Source of the DNA: Streptococcus cristatus ATCC 51100
Lineage (GTDB): Bacteria > Bacillota > Bacilli > Lactobacillales > Streptococcaceae
Direction: 5' to 3'
Length of the DNA: 64,000 nt
Assembly (NCBI RefSeq): GCF_011612585.1
Contig: NZ_CP050133.1
Coordinates: 1,426,001-1,490,000 of the forward strand
The notes under the pieces are model-generated. The model did no database searches, had not been told where the DNA came from, and saw only the letters and a program-made list of their open reading frames with translations. The first letter of the stretch is position 1. The number at the start of each line of letters is the position of its first letter. The position numbers were made by a program, and so were the translations under genes. Below, piece by piece: positions 29,312 through 39,098 of the stretch.

Positions 29312-30676
29312 TTACTCAAACATATTACCAATTAAATTGCGCATCTTATCTGTAAGACTAGCTTTTGGTTCCTCTTGTGGTTCTTCATTTCTAAGCGGTG
29401 CAATTTCTGGTTCCACCTCTTGAACTGGTTGAACTGGTTCAACTGACTGATGATCAAAGCGAGGTACTCTATAACTTGGACGTTCAAAGCTAGTTGCTTG
29501 ATGACGCAACTGCTCGTCTCCACGAACAGCAGCTTGTGCAATTCGATCCACTTCGGTCAGATTGCCAGCATACTCTGAAAGACTAATCACGTGGGCAAAA
29601 GCTGGATTACGGATACCGATTTGATTTGGTACATATAATTTAGCGTGAACGCCAAATACTTCCTGAGCTAATTCTACAACGCCAGGCAAGATTGCTCCAC
29701 CACCAACGATGACAATACCACCAGGAAGATCTAACACGTGTCTTCTATCTAAATCTTGCTTGATTTGTTCAAAAACATGTTTGATACGAGCAGAGATGAT
29801 TTCAGCTAGATAGGTTTCTGTGATTTCAACTGGATTAACTTCCCCGATAACTTCAACTGGGAAAGATTCTGTGCCTGCAAATGGTACATAAGCTACACCA
29901 TAGTTAAACTTCAAGCTTTCTGCCAATTTCTGAGAAGTTTTCAAGACTTTTGAAATGTCTTTTGTGACATAGTCGCCGCCTTCTTGATAGATATTGGTAA
30001 ATTGTAATTCTTGATTTTTTACAGAAGCAACTGTAGTTTGTCCGCCACCCATATCAATGACTGTCGCGCCAAACTCCCGTTCTCCTTCGTTCAAGATGGA
30101 TTTTGTCATCGCTAAAGGAGAAATAATGATATTCTCCAATTTCACTCCTGCACGCTCTACTGTCTTACGGAGATTATGCAGGATTGTACGAGGACCAGTG
30201 TAGAGTAGGCCGCGCATTTCTAGGCGAATCCCCATCATACCACGAGGATCACGGATTCCTTGGAAGCCATCAACAACAAACTCTTCTGGGATGAAGGTAA
30301 TTACTTCACGGTCAGGAGTCATGCTCTTGGTCAAGGCAGATCTTACAACGCTCTCGACATCTTCATCGGTAATTTCTTTGGAGTCACTAGTCACAGGAAT
30401 CATTCCTTGAGTTGGCTCAATCTGCAGTAAATTTGCAGGCAAGCCAACATTCACTAGTCCAATTGAAATCCCCGCTTTTTCCTCTGCTTGAGAAATTGCT
30501 GACTTAATAGCCGCTGCTGCTGCTTCAATATCGACAATAATCCCATCTTTAACGCCAGCACTCTTTGCATTGCTGACTCCAATAACATTCATTTCACCAT
30601 TGATGTGCTCTGCCACCAACACTTTAATTGTGCTACTTCCTATATCTAATCCAGTAAAAAAGCCATCTCTAGCCAT
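29312..30676 (-). CDS. ftsA: Cell division protein FtsA
   Basis: Actin-like ATPase anchoring the Z-ring. The 454-residue protein begins MARDGFFTGLDIGSSTIKV (phosphate 1 motif), has VIDMGGGQTT (phosphate 2) and GGIVIVGGGAILPG (adenosine motif), and ends in an amphipathic membrane-targeting helix (MRNLIGNMFE). The frame is open from 30709, but ATG 30676 is chosen because GAGAGG lies 9 bases before it and the product begins as the family does. Confidence 0.96.
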   Translation of the reverse strand: MARDGFFTGLDIGSSTIKVLVAEHINGEMNVIGVSNAKSAGVKDGIIVDIEAAAAAIKSAISQAEEKAGISIGLVNVGLPANLLQIEPTQGMIPVTSDSKEITDEDVESVVRSALTKSMTPDREVITFIPEEFVVDGFQGIRDPRGMMGIRLEMRGLLYTGPRTILHNLRKTVERAGVKLENIIISPLAMTKSILNEGEREFGATVIDMGGGQTTVASVKNQELQFTNIYQEGGDYVTKDISKVLKTSQKLAESLKFNYGVAYVPFAGTESFPVEVIGEVNPVEITETYLAEIISARIKHVFEQIKQDLDRRHVLDLPGGIVIVGGGAILPGVVELAQEVFGVHAKLYVPNQIGIRNPAFAHVISLSEYAGNLTEVDRIAQAAVRGDEQLRHQATSFERPSYRVPRFDHQSVEPVQPVQEVEPEIAPLRNEEPQEEPKASLTDKMRNLIGNMFE

Positions 30677-30751
30677 TACATCAGTCCTCTCTGTCTTCCA
30701 CGTTTCCATTCTAATACAAATAACTCTAGAAAATAGGGTTATCCAAACCTT

Positions 30752-30760
30752 ATTATATCA
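30752..30760 (-). promoter_or_regulatory. Extended -10 promoter of ftsA-ftsZ
   Basis: Minus strand TGATATAAT (TATAAT at 30752-30757) about 75 bases before the ftsA start, in the gap after divIB. No -35 match is visible. It would separate transcription of ftsAZ from the murD-murG-divIB group. Confidence 0.6.
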
Positions 30761-30799
30761 TAAAAATACGAAATTGGCGCAGTTTTTTATCTATAATAA

Positions 30800-31996
30800 T
30801 TAGTTATTTTCAGAAATCTCTGGCTTTTCTGCCTGAGATTGAGCAGAATGCTCGGTAGATTGCTCTGCATGTTGAGTTGAAGATTCTGTATCTTGCGCAT
30901 CGTTACTAGCTTCATGGATAGCTTCATTTTCTGTGCCTTGCGCGTAGCTAAAAATACCAGCCTCCATATCAACCACGCTTGGCACTTCCAACTGAGGATG
31001 AATTCCTTCATAGTAGGGAAGTTTCTTAGCAATATGAGAAATTGGAACTAAAATTTGGTGCTCATCAGACATGGTGATAGTCACTAAATCCTCTGTCACC
31101 TTGCTAGGAGTTAAATCAACTTTTCTAATGCTCTTTTTGACTGAATCGGGAACATTCTTCAGTTGTTGAACGAATTCCTTGATCAAACCTGCATCCGAAA
31201 AGGTCACATCCATCCGCTCCTCCGGCAAGGCATCAGCCGCAACCTCATTTTTTACGTATTCTCCACTCGTTAAAATAGGATAATACTTAGAATCTTTCTG
31301 CAAATAACCTAAAATGCCATATTCCTGAACATCGATTTTGAAAGTCAGCGGAAATTGATAGGTCATCTCTACATTTTCAATCCAAGGGCTGGAAGCTTTC
31401 AGATTTTTCTCGTAATGATGGCGATTTTTGTAAACAGTGACAGTGTAATCGCGCTGATCGATTTTGCTACTGCTTCTTAGCTCCTCCTGACTCACTACCT
31501 TGTTTCCTGTAAATTCAATGGTCTTCATAGTTGCAAGCGGTGTGAGGAAATAAAGGGAAACTAAGAAGATTAGAGAACTTGTCACTAAAACTGGCAAAGC
31601 TCGATACCAATGGATTTTCTCAATTGGAACTTTCGGAGGCTCAAGCTGCTCTATTTCTTCTTCATCTAGCTCTTGATCCTGAGCTTCAGCTTCATCTTGC
31701 TCCTCAACTTCAGACTCACTTTCAGAATCTTGAACTGCATCTTCTTCCTCACTTGTAGGAGAGTCTGTGTCAATTTCTTCGGAGACAGTATCTTCTTCGT
31801 TAGAAGGCTCCTGATTTTCCAGTTCCGCCTTCATTTCTTCTTTTTTCTGCTCTAGTTCAGCTCTCTTTTTCTCTAACTCAGCTTGCTTTTTTGCCTTTTC
31901 TTGAGCTTTTTTCTCAAGGTACTCTTTGTTTCTGACTTGCCATTCAGAAAGAGAAAGTTGAGCAGTTTCTTGCTTATCTTCCTTGCTTTTTTTCAT
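30800..31996 (-). CDS. divIB: Cell division protein DivIB/FtsQ
   Basis: A 398-residue bitopic membrane protein of the divisome. A long, highly charged Lys/Glu/Gln-rich cytoplasmic tail occupies about residues 1-125. It is followed by a membrane segment ([19 protein letters not shown], about 131-150), an extracellular POTRA domain (from [14 protein letters not shown]) and the FtsQ beta domain. The acidic tail is typical of streptococci. It overlaps murG by 4 bases. Confidence 0.95.
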   Translation of the reverse strand: MKKSKEDKQETAQLSLSEWQVRNKEYLEKKAQEKAKKQAELEKKRAELEQKKEEMKAELENQEPSNEEDTVSEEIDTDSPTSEEEDAVQDSESESEVEEQDEAEAQDQELDEEEIEQLEPPKVPIEKIHWYRALPVLVTSSLIFLVSLYFLTPLATMKTIEFTGNKVVSQEELRSSSKIDQRDYTVTVYKNRHHYEKNLKASSPWIENVEMTYQFPLTFKIDVQEYGILGYLQKDSKYYPILTSGEYVKNEVAADALPEERMDVTFSDAGLIKEFVQQLKNVPDSVKKSIRKVDLTPSKVTEDLVTITMSDEHQILVPISHIAKKLPYYEGIHPQLEVPSVVDMEAGIFSYAQGTENEAIHEASNDAQDTESSTQHAEQSTEHSAQSQAEKPEISENN

Positions 31997-33063
31997 TTTT
32001 TCCCTTTGTTAATATCTTGCTTCAAAATTTCATAAAAATCATCTACCGATTTTAATTCAGGTGCTTTTCCCATTCGTTGATAGTAAGCATCCTTTTCTCT
32101 TAGTAAATCATCCACTGCTACTTGGAGATTAACCCGATTCAAGTTTTCTTCATTGATTTTAAGCGCATAGCCTTTTTCCAAGAAGTAGTTGGCATTTTCA
32201 ATCTGATCTCCTCGACTTGCCCCAAGCCCCAAAGGTACAATCACTTGCAACTTCTTCATCGCCAGTAATTCAAAGATGGTATTGGAACCGCCTCGTGTCA
32301 CGACGACATCTGCCATAGCCATCAGTGGCTGATACAGATCTGTCACATAGGATACCCGATAGATACGGTGGGAAAGTTCATCCAAGCTAGCATCGCCCGT
32401 CAGATTGATAATATTATATTTTTCAATCAAGCGATCCTTGTTTTTTGTAATAAAATCATTGAAGACTTTCGCTCCTCCTGAGCCACCGACAAAGAGCAAG
32501 GTAGGTTTTCCTTCTGTGAAATGAGCCTTAATTTTCTCAATCTCAGCTGGTTCTGTTTGAGGGAGGGCCGCAATCTTGGTCACCGCTCCAACATGTTCAG
32601 CCTTGCTCAGTCCTTCTGCCTGCTCAAAAGTCGTGAACATCTTTGTCGCGCATTTATAACCAATTTTATTAGCCAAACCAAGCGACAAATCAGACTCATG
32701 GATAAAGACTGGAACGCCCGTCACCTTCGCAGCAATCACTGGCGGAACAGATACAAAGCCTCCTTTTGAAAATAGGGCTTTGGGACGGACTTTTAACATG
32801 ATGCCCAGCGACTGGAGAATGCCACCTGCCACTTTAAAAACATCCCAGAGATTCTGCCAAGAAAAATAGCGACGGAGCTTCCCAGTTGCAATCGAGTGGA
32901 AAACAACAGGTAGACCTGATTTTTGAATTTCCTTGTACTCAATCCCATGGCGGTCACCGATATAATGGACTTCCCAGCCCTCCTCGATAAATTTAGGCAT
33001 CAGCAAAAGATTGAGGGTCACATGGCCAACCGTCCCTCCGCCTGTAAATACTATTTTTTTCAT
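31993..33063 (-). CDS. murG: UDP-GlcNAc transferase MurG
   Basis: Adds GlcNAc to lipid I to make lipid II on the inner membrane face. The 356-residue GT28 protein has the N-terminal glycine loop ([10 protein letters not shown]), a second glycine loop ([12 protein letters not shown]) and the C-terminal nucleotide-sugar motif with [15 protein letters not shown]. It starts one base after murD ends and overlaps divIB by 4 bases. Confidence 0.96.
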   Translation of the reverse strand: MKKIVFTGGGTVGHVTLNLLLMPKFIEEGWEVHYIGDRHGIEYKEIQKSGLPVVFHSIATGKLRRYFSWQNLWDVFKVAGGILQSLGIMLKVRPKALFSKGGFVSVPPVIAAKVTGVPVFIHESDLSLGLANKIGYKCATKMFTTFEQAEGLSKAEHVGAVTKIAALPQTEPAEIEKIKAHFTEGKPTLLFVGGSGGAKVFNDFITKNKDRLIEKYNIINLTGDASLDELSHRIYRVSYVTDLYQPLMAMADVVVTRGGSNTIFELLAMKKLQVIVPLGLGASRGDQIENANYFLEKGYALKINEENLNRVNLQVAVDDLLREKDAYYQRMGKAPELKSVDDFYEILKQDINKGKK

Positions 33064-33064
33064 T

Positions 33065-34417
33065 TTATCCCTTTAATTCTTTAAACACGGCAAGGAACTC
33101 ATCGCCCCGCACTTCAAAATTCTTATACATATCCCAACTAGCATTGGCTGGACTAAGAAGGACAATATCCCCAGGCTCCGCCACAGAAAAGGCTTTACGA
33201 GTAGCATCTCTGATATCTGAAGCATCCAGATAGCTTACTTCTGCCTGATCCGCAGCCCGCTTAACACGCGCAGCCGATTCTCCCAAAATTACCATCTTTT
33301 TCAGGTCCTTGATATCTGGCACCAATTCATCAAATTCATTGCCACGATCCAGACCACCAGCAATCAGAATGACCTTGCTATTGTCAAAGCCTGACAAAGC
33401 CTTTTGAGTCGCTAAAATATTAGTCGATTTACTGTCATTGTAAAATTTGACTTGATTGATTTCGCCCACATACTGGAGACGATGCTTGACACCACCAAAA
33501 TGAGCCAGAGTTTCTCTAATAACTTGATTGTCAATCCCGCGCAGTTTGGCTACTGCAATGGTTGCTAGAGCATTTTCTACATTGTGGCTACCAGGCACGC
33601 CTAGTTCAGAAGCTTTCATAATGGCTTCCCCACGGAAAGTCAGCACATCGCCGTCCAAGTAAGCTCCATCGACCTGTTCTTGGCTTGAAAAAGGAATCAC
33701 CTGGGCTGCCGTTTTCTTAGCTAATTCTTTGGCCAAATCTTGATTGTAATTTAAAATGACATAGTCAGAAGCTGTCATATTTTTTTGGATATTCCACTTG
33801 GCTGCCACATATTCCTCAAAAGAGCCGTGATAGTCCAGATGCGTCGGCATCAGATTTGTAATCACTGCTATTTCTGGATGGAAGGCTTCGATTCCCATCA
33901 GTTGGAAAGAAGAAAGTTCCATGACCAGAGTATCTGTTTCACCCGCATCTTGAGCAACTTGACTAGCTGGAAATCCGATATTTCCTGACAAGAGGCCATT
34001 TTGTCCGCCTGCTGTTAGCACTTCCGCAATCATGGTTGTCGTAGTCGTTTTTCCATTTGAGCCAGTAATCCCAATAATCGGTGCATCCGAAATCAGATAG
34101 GCCAGCTCGACTTCAGTAATAACAGGAATCTTCTTTTCCAAAGCCCTCATGACCATAGGATTATTGTAAGGAATGCCCGGATTTTTCACCATCCATTCAA
34201 AATCTTCATCCAACAGTTCCAGAGGATGACCACCTGTCACGACTTTAATTCCTTCTTCTAGCAAAGATTGGGCTGCTGGATTTTCTTCGAAAGGTTTCCC
34301 ATCATTGACCGTCACAATCGCTCCCAGTTTATCCAAAAGACGGGCAGCTGACTCCCCTGATTTAGCTAAACCCAACACCAAAACTTTCTTATTGGCAAAT
34401 TTTGAAATAGTCTTCAT
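33065..34417 (-). CDS. murD: UDP-MurNAc-L-alanine:D-glutamate ligase MurD
   Basis: Cytoplasmic ATP-dependent ligase adding D-glutamate in peptidoglycan precursor synthesis; the D-Glu supplier MurI is also in this window. The 450-residue protein has the Mur ligase P-loop [12 protein letters not shown] near residue 115. The frame is open from 34432, but ATG 34417 fits the AAGAGG ribosome site and the known streptococcal MurD start ([20 protein letters not shown]). First gene of murD-murG-divIB. Confidence 0.96.
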   Translation of the reverse strand: MKTISKFANKKVLVLGLAKSGESAARLLDKLGAIVTVNDGKPFEENPAAQSLLEEGIKVVTGGHPLELLDEDFEWMVKNPGIPYNNPMVMRALEKKIPVITEVELAYLISDAPIIGITGSNGKTTTTTMIAEVLTAGGQNGLLSGNIGFPASQVAQDAGETDTLVMELSSFQLMGIEAFHPEIAVITNLMPTHLDYHGSFEEYVAAKWNIQKNMTASDYVILNYNQDLAKELAKKTAAQVIPFSSQEQVDGAYLDGDVLTFRGEAIMKASELGVPGSHNVENALATIAVAKLRGIDNQVIRETLAHFGGVKHRLQYVGEINQVKFYNDSKSTNILATQKALSGFDNSKVILIAGGLDRGNEFDELVPDIKDLKKMVILGESAARVKRAADQAEVSYLDASDIRDATRKAFSVAEPGDIVLLSPANASWDMYKNFEVRGDEFLAVFKELKG

Positions 34418-34744
34418 CATGTACCTCTTCATTCATACTACCTTCTATTTTACCTTTTTTTGCGAAAATAAAAAAGTCATATCAGGCTTTTATTTTAACT
34501 GTTATCAGCTTTTAATAAATAAGAAGAAATATTATTCTATTTGAAACCTTTGAAAAACCTATTTATACAAGCAGTGACTATTCAAAACATTTAATTGCCA
34601 GTGACTTATCAAACCTGACCTACTCACTGATGGTGAACAGAATTCAAAAGAATTAGGCTCTCGCTAAACGAAAAAACATCGGTATCTGTATTATCTTTCT
34701 ACTCAATCAAAACCATCATCGAAGAATCTCGCTTTAGATAAACA
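34418..34744. other. Gene-free stretch upstream of murD
   Basis: I see no credible gene here on either strand. It is AT-rich and full of stop codons. A GAATTAGGCT word occurs at about 34650 and again at about 34750 in the adjoining terminator. The minus-strand TAAAAT before murD (about 34450) is a possible weak -10. Confidence 0.5.
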
Positions 34745-34800
34745 AAAGGAATTAGGCTACCGAAAGTCTACACGACCTTTGAAATCCTAATTCCTTCCTT
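34745..34800 (-). terminator. Terminator of the DUF3165 gene
   Basis: AAGGAATTAGG and CCTAATTCCTT form a perfect 11-bp stem enclosing about 29 bases that can fold internally. TTTTGTTT follows on the minus strand. Confidence 0.6.
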
Positions 34801-34805
34801 ATAGT

Positions 34806-35072
34806 TTATGAGTTTAAAGTTTCTTTTGATTTCTGAGATGGTACTAGACGCTCGATGTCCATCAAGGCCCACACTGTAATAATAATCAAAAAGATACTCA
34901 CAAATAATTCTCCAGGTAATTTAAAAATTTGAAAAATTGCCAAAGCAAGCAAAATGATCAAGGCAACCAGCAAAAGTACAAATGTCAAGACATTCAGCGT
35001 TCCCTTAATACTAGTTGGAATGGCAAATACATAGAAAAGCAGGATTAATATTCCAATAATCAGGTAAATCAT
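34806..35072 (-). CDS. Small membrane protein, DUF3165 type
   Basis: An 88-residue protein with three hydrophobic segments in the first 75 residues (starting MIYLIIGILILLFYVFAIP) and a short charged tail. It resembles the streptococcal DUF3165 family, of unknown function. The frame is open from 35090; ATG 35072 is preferred because AAAGGAG lies just upstream. It follows typA by about 35 bases and may be cotranscribed with it. Confidence 0.75.
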   Translation of the reverse strand: MIYLIIGILILLFYVFAIPTSIKGTLNVLTFVLLLVALIILLALAIFQIFKLPGELFVSIFLIIITVWALMDIERLVPSQKSKETLNS

Positions 35073-35106
35073 GCTGCTCCTTTCTACCACCAGTCAACTC
35101 AATGAT

Positions 35107-36954
35107 TTATTCTGCTGCTTGTTTTTTCTTGTTTTTATTAGCTTTTTCACGTTCTTGCTTGTTCAAGATTTGTTTACGCAAACGGATAGACTCTGGTGTT
35201 ACTTCCATGTACTCATCGTCGTTCAAGAACTCAAGTGACTCTTCAAGGGTTAAGATACGAGGTGTCTTGATAACTGCTGTCTGGTCCTTGGTAGCTGAAC
35301 GAACGTTGGTCATTTGTTTGGCCTTGGTGATGTTCACTGTTAAGTCGTTTTCACGAGAGTTTTCACCAATGATCATCCCTTCGTAAACCTCAGTACCTGG
35401 GTTAACAAAGATAGTACCACGTTCTTCGATAGACATGATAGAGTATGTTGTAGCCTTACCAGCGTCAATAGAAACAAGGGCACCACGGTGACGTCCACCA
35501 ATTTCCCCTGGGATCAATGGCAAGTATTGGTCAAAGGTATGGTTCATGATACCGTAACCACGAGTCATTGACAAGAACTCAGTTGAGTATCCGATCAAAC
35601 CACGCGCTGGAACAAGGAAGACCAAACGAGTTTGACCATTACCAGTTGAAATCATATCCAACATTTCACCCTTACGTTCAGAAAGGCTTTGGATAACAGA
35701 TCCTTGGTATTCTTCTGGAGTATCGATTTGAACACGTTCAAATGGCTCGCATTTAACACCATCAATCTCTTTTACAATAACCTCTGGACGAGATACTTGA
35801 AGCTCATAACCCTCACGACGCATGGTTTCGATCAGGATTGACAAGTGCAATTCTCCACGACCTGAAACGGTCCACTTATCTGGTGAATCTGTTGGATCCA
35901 CACGAAGGGAAACGTCTGTTTGCAATTCTGCTTGCAAGCGTTCTTCAACCTTACGAGACGTTACCCATTTTCCTTCGCGACCAGCAAATGGTGAGTTGTT
36001 GACCAAGAAAGTCATTTGAAGAGTTGGCTCATCGATGTGTAGGATTGGAAGAGCTTCAACTGCGTCTGTCGGAGTAATGGTTTCACCGACAAAGATGTCT
36101 TCCATACCAGAAACGGCAATCAAGTCACCTGCTTTAGCTTCTTGGATTTCACGACGTTCCAAACCAAAGAAACCGAAAAGTTTTGTAACACGGAAGTTCT
36201 TCGTTGTACCATCTAGTTTAGAAAGGGTAACTTGGTCTCCAACTTTCACACTACCACGGAAGACACGTCCGATACCGATACGACCTACGAAGTCATTGTA
36301 GTCCAAAAGTGACACTTGGAACTGCAAAGGCTCATCTGAATTGTCGACTGGAGCTGGAATATGGTCAATGATGGTATCAAAGATTGGTGCCATTGTTTTT
36401 TCTTGATCAGCAGGATCGTCAGAAAGTGAAGAAGTTCCGTTGATAGCTGAAGCATAAACAACTGGGAAATCAAGCTGATCATCATCTGCACCAAGCTCGA
36501 TGAAGAGTTCCAAAACTTCATCCACTACTTCTGCTGGACGAGCTGATGGTTTGTCGATTTTGTTGACAACCACGATTGGGACAAGGTCTTGTTCCAAGGC
36601 TTTTTTCAATACGAAACGAGTTTGTGGCATGGTTCCTTCGTAGGCATCTACGACCAAAACAACACCGTCAACCATTTTCATGATACGCTCAACTTCTCCA
36701 CCGAAGTCCGCGTGTCCTGGTGTGTCCATGATATTGATACGAGTTCCATTGTAAGCAACAGCTGTATTTTTAGCAAGGATGGTAATTCCACGCTCTTTTT
36801 CGATATCGTTTGAGTCCATAGCACGCTCTGCCAATTCAGTACGAGCATCAAGAGTTTCAGACTGCTTCAATAATTCGTCAACGAGGGTTGTTTTACCGTG
36901 GTCAACGTGGGCGATAATCGCAATGTTACGGATATCTTCTCTTAATTTTGTCAT
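35107..36954 (-). CDS. typA: Ribosome-associated GTPase TypA/BipA
   Basis: A 615-residue translational GTPase related to EF-G that helps ribosome assembly and stress or cold adaptation. G1 is AHVDHGKT (about 15-22), G3 is DTPGHADF and G4 is NKID. Domains II, III and V and the BipA-specific C-terminal domain follow, ending in a Lys/Asn-rich tail. Divergent from the rsuA-type gene. Confidence 0.96.
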   Translation of the reverse strand: MTKLREDIRNIAIIAHVDHGKTTLVDELLKQSETLDARTELAERAMDSNDIEKERGITILAKNTAVAYNGTRINIMDTPGHADFGGEVERIMKMVDGVVLVVDAYEGTMPQTRFVLKKALEQDLVPIVVVNKIDKPSARPAEVVDEVLELFIELGADDDQLDFPVVYASAINGTSSLSDDPADQEKTMAPIFDTIIDHIPAPVDNSDEPLQFQVSLLDYNDFVGRIGIGRVFRGSVKVGDQVTLSKLDGTTKNFRVTKLFGFFGLERREIQEAKAGDLIAVSGMEDIFVGETITPTDAVEALPILHIDEPTLQMTFLVNNSPFAGREGKWVTSRKVEERLQAELQTDVSLRVDPTDSPDKWTVSGRGELHLSILIETMRREGYELQVSRPEVIVKEIDGVKCEPFERVQIDTPEEYQGSVIQSLSERKGEMLDMISTGNGQTRLVFLVPARGLIGYSTEFLSMTRGYGIMNHTFDQYLPLIPGEIGGRHRGALVSIDAGKATTYSIMSIEERGTIFVNPGTEVYEGMIIGENSRENDLTVNITKAKQMTNVRSATKDQTAVIKTPRILTLEESLEFLNDDEYMEVTPESIRLRKQILNKQEREKANKNKKKQAAE

Positions 36955-36993
36955 GATTTCCTCTAATATTTAAATTTTTATTTCTAACTAAAA

Positions 36994-37002
36994 ATTATAA
37001 CA
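36994..37002 (-). promoter_or_regulatory. Extended -10 promoter of typA
   Basis: Minus strand TGTTATAAT (TATAAT at 36994-36999), 40 bases before the typA ATG, with no clear -35. Confidence 0.55.
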
Positions 37003-37075
37003 CAGTTTTTTCCAAAAAACACGGGCTAACCAAGTGTAAATGTTTTCATAGGTAAATCGTAAACTGTAGTCATTT

Positions 37076-37104
37076 TTGCAATTTTACTTCCGAAAGTGTA
37101 TGAT
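37076..37104 (+). promoter_or_regulatory. Promoter of the rsuA-type gene
   Basis: TTGCAA (37076-37081) and TATGAT (37099-37104) with a 17-base spacer, 45 bases before the chosen start at 37150. Confidence 0.55.
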
Positions 37105-37149
37105 AAAAAGAAAAAAAAGAATCGATCCAAACCTTTGAAAGGAAAACTC

Positions 37150-37872
37150 ATGCGCCTTGATAAATTCTTAGCCCTAGCTAAGATTAGCCGGAAAGAGATG
37201 AAACAAAAACTGCGACTAAGGCAGATTATAATTGACGGCCAAGCAGCTCGCTCTCTCAGTCAAAATGTCGATAGTGGCCTCCAATCCATTAGCCTGGCTG
37301 GTAAAACTTTAAACCACCTAGCCCATCGTTATTTTCTGATGAACAAGCCCGCTGGTGCTGTCACTGCCAATTCTGACGCAGACAAGCTGACTGTCCTAGA
37401 GCTAATTGCCCCAGAAGATTTTAATGACCAACTTTACGCCATCGGCCGTTTGGATCGCGACACACGTGGCCTTCTCCTTATTACAGATAATGGACCACTG
37501 GGATTTCAACTCCTCCATCCACAATACCATATTGCAAAGACCTACTATGTCGAAGTCAACGGTCCTCTTGACCAAGAAGCCACAATCGCTTTTCAGCAAG
37601 GAATTGTTTTTCTGGATGGCACCCGTTGCAAACCCGCCCAACTTCAGATTCACTCGACTAGCCTCGAGCACTCCACCGCCTCAGTTACCATTTCTGAAGG
37701 AAAATTTCATCAGGTCAAGAAAATGTTTCTAGCAGTTGGTGTCAAGGTTACCTATCTCAAACGCACTCATTTCGGTGATTTTCAGCTGGATCCCAATCTA
37801 GCAGAGGGCAGTTATCGACCACTGAATCCTTCCGAACTCGAGATTATCAAAGGCTATTTGAAACAAACCTGA
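37150..37872 (+). CDS. rsuA: 16S rRNA pseudouridine synthase, RsuA type
   Basis: A 240-residue protein: N-terminal S4-like domain (MRLDKFLALAKISRKEMK) and a catalytic domain with GRLDRDTRGLL, where Asp102 is the catalytic aspartate. Family members make pseudouridine 516 in 16S rRNA. The frame is open from 37096, but that would start at the -10 promoter element; ATG 37150 has GAAAGGA upstream and gives the normal family start. One of the few plus-strand genes, divergent from typA. Confidence 0.9.
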   Translation: MRLDKFLALAKISRKEMKQKLRLRQIIIDGQAARSLSQNVDSGLQSISLAGKTLNHLAHRYFLMNKPAGAVTANSDADKLTVLELIAPEDFNDQLYAIGRLDRDTRGLLLITDNGPLGFQLLHPQYHIAKTYYVEVNGPLDQEATIAFQQGIVFLDGTRCKPAQLQIHSTSLEHSTASVTISEGKFHQVKKMFLAVGVKVTYLKRTHFGDFQLDPNLAEGSYRPLNPSELEIIKGYLKQT

Positions 37873-37875
37873 TAA

Positions 37876-37905
37876 AATAAAAAGGCTTATTCAAGCCTTT
37901 TTATT
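37876..37905. terminator. Intrinsic terminator of the rsuA-type gene, also usable on the minus strand
   Basis: AAAAAGGCTT and AAGCCTTTTT with a 4-base loop, T-rich on both sides. Confidence 0.8.
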
Positions 37906-37910
37906 ATTTA

Positions 37911-38117
37911 TTACATAAATCCATTCATAGTCAGAAGAATTCCTGCATTCCAGTTGATGACAGAGATGACAATACCGATGATATTAAGAATTCTTTCTAT
38001 TTTATAATCTAATTGAGTTTCTTTTTGATGAGAATTGCCCAAAACCAGACCGATAATACCTAAAACAAGGCCAATTAAATTATAAGTAGTCAGCTTTGTA
38101 TATATTTTTACAAAGAA
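37911..38117 (-). pseudogene. Remnant of a small two-segment membrane protein
   Basis: Directly after the TGA of the rhodanese gene and in the same frame, 68 sense codons run to a TAA at 37911. The translation has two hydrophobic stretches (LIGLVLGIIGLVLG and ILNIIGIVISVINW) around a charged connector (NSHQKETQLDYKIER), as in DUF4190-like small membrane proteins. No ATG, GTG or TTG start with a ribosome site lies before the first stretch, so the N terminus seems to be lost. Readthrough of the rhodanese stop is an alternative but less likely. Confidence 0.5.
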
Positions 38118-38498
38118 TCAGCTTGTCTTTACCTTGCCGCTCCAAGAATCAAGACCGTAAGACAGGATATAAATATCATTAAAGCCTTGCTTCTTCAAGT
38201 AGATTGCCGCATTGGTCACACGTTGCCCACGGCTATTTTCATAAAGAAGAACTGGTTTGTCTTTGCGAAGCGCATTGATACTAGACTTGAGCTGTTGGGA
38301 CGGAATATTGCGCGCCCCCAAGATATGCTTGCGATGGAAATCCGATGGATCACGCAAGTCAATCAATTGTCCCTGACGAATCAAAGCTTCAAACTCACTA
38401 TTATCTACTACTTTAGCTGCACGACGAATACGGAAATAATTGAAGCCCATCCAAGCCAACATTCCCAGCAAAATTGCCCATAAAGTCCAAATTCCCAT
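38118..38498 (-). CDS. Membrane-anchored rhodanese-like protein without the catalytic cysteine
   Basis: A 126-residue protein with one N-terminal membrane segment (about residues 3-20) and a rhodanese fold domain (from about 35). The active-site loop reads LLYENSRGQ, with Glu where the sulfur-carrying Cys should be, and the whole protein has no cysteine. Sulfurtransferase activity is therefore not expected; a binding or scaffolding role is possible. It starts one base after the YqgQ-type gene ends. Confidence 0.87.
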   Translation of the reverse strand: MGIWTLWAILLGMLAWMGFNYFRIRRAAKVVDNSEFEALIRQGQLIDLRDPSDFHRKHILGARNIPSQQLKSSINALRKDKPVLLYENSRGQRVTNAAIYLKKQGFNDIYILSYGLDSWSGKVKTS

Positions 38499-38499
38499 T

Positions 38500-38718
38500 C
38501 TAGTTTCTCCCTTTATCTTCTAAATACTTCAACTCTACTTGATGTTCTCTGCGAAGAACCGCCTCAGCCGCCAGATAATCAAGCTTATCCATCAGGCCAG
38601 CATCGTAAATCCGCTCCAGCTCAATTTTCATCATCTCAATATCATAAAGACGCTTGCCCATATAGATAATGATCCCGAAATTTTTAAGAAATTGCTGCAC
38701 ATCATAGAGTGTTTTCAT
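38500..38718 (-). CDS. YqgQ (DUF910) family protein
   Basis: A 72-residue protein beginning MKTLYDVQQFLKNFGIIIYM, matching the YqgQ family of Firmicutes, which precedes a glucokinase gene in many genomes; here a rhodanese-like gene follows instead. Helical, with no membrane segment. Function unknown. Confidence 0.85.
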   Translation of the reverse strand: MKTLYDVQQFLKNFGIIIYMGKRLYDIEMMKIELERIYDAGLMDKLDYLAAEAVLRREHQVELKYLEDKGRN

Positions 38719-38761
38719 GAGCTATATTTTATCAGATTTTAGCAAAGTTTTCAAGATGACA

Positions 38762-38863
38762 AAACAGAAAAGACAGCCACATAGGCTGCCTTTTCCGGAG
38801 ATTATTATGAAAAAGAAAAGTTTAGGAGTTCTATCAAACAAAGTTAGGAGGTCTTCATTTGAT
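38762..38863 (-). ncRNA. CiaR-dependent small RNA (csRNA type), between dpr and the YqgQ-type gene
   Basis: Predicted RNA of about 100 nt starting 7 nt after a CiaR promoter -10. The first stem-loop, ATCAAA/TTTGAT (38832-38862), exposes ACCTCCTAA, complementary to a Shine-Dalgarno sequence. A single-stranded segment with CTCC follows, then a terminator AAAAGGCAGCC/GGCTGTCTTTT (one G-U pair) with a T-rich tail at 38762-38796. Strong 5' similarity to the RNA at 11157-11295. Known csRNAs repress targets such as comC by this pairing. Confidence 0.85.
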
Positions 38864-38869
38864 AATCTT

Positions 38870-38902
38870 AGTATAAAGGAAGAAGCTTAAACAATCCTTA
38901 AG
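38870..38902 (-). promoter_or_regulatory. CiaR box and promoter
   Basis: Minus strand: CTTAAG, 5 bases, TTTAAG (38886-38902), 10 bases, TATACT (38870-38875). Exact CiaR spacing. The 175-bp repeat begins 9 bases upstream. Confidence 0.87.
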
Positions 38903-38910
38903 AAAAAACA

Positions 38911-39085
38911 GAGAGTGGGACAGAAATCGGTAATTCGTTAGAATTCGATTTCGTCGTCCCACCTCCGCACAGTTGAGTAGGGCTGTAAAAGCTGATGAAA
39001 TCAGCGTAGTAGAGCCCACTCAACCACTGCGTCTTGCTCGACAATCCAAAGACAATTGAGAGGCTAGGACTTTTGTCCCAGCCTC
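38911..39085. repeat. 175-bp structured intergenic repeat, copy 2
   Basis: Differs from 9976-10150 at two positions only. Hairpin 1 is GTGGGAC/GTCCCAC (38915-38921 with 38956-38962), enclosing GAAATCG/CGATTTC and AATTC/GAATT. Hairpin 2 is GTTGAGT/ACTCAAC (38972-38978 with 39018-39024), enclosing GCTGAT/ATCAGC. Hairpin 3 is GAGGCTAGGAC/GTCCCAGCCTC with a TTTT loop (39060-39085). The element's outer ends also pair with each other imperfectly. It lies 13 bases past the dpr stop codon, the same position and orientation as copy 1 after pflA. No target duplication is clear. Confidence 0.87.
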
Positions 39086-39098
39086 TTTAAACATCATT

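Noticed and set aside
38832..38862. Tiny MKTS frame in both csRNAs
   Set aside because: It has no ribosome site and arises from the conserved stem-loop that carries the anti-Shine-Dalgarno loop.
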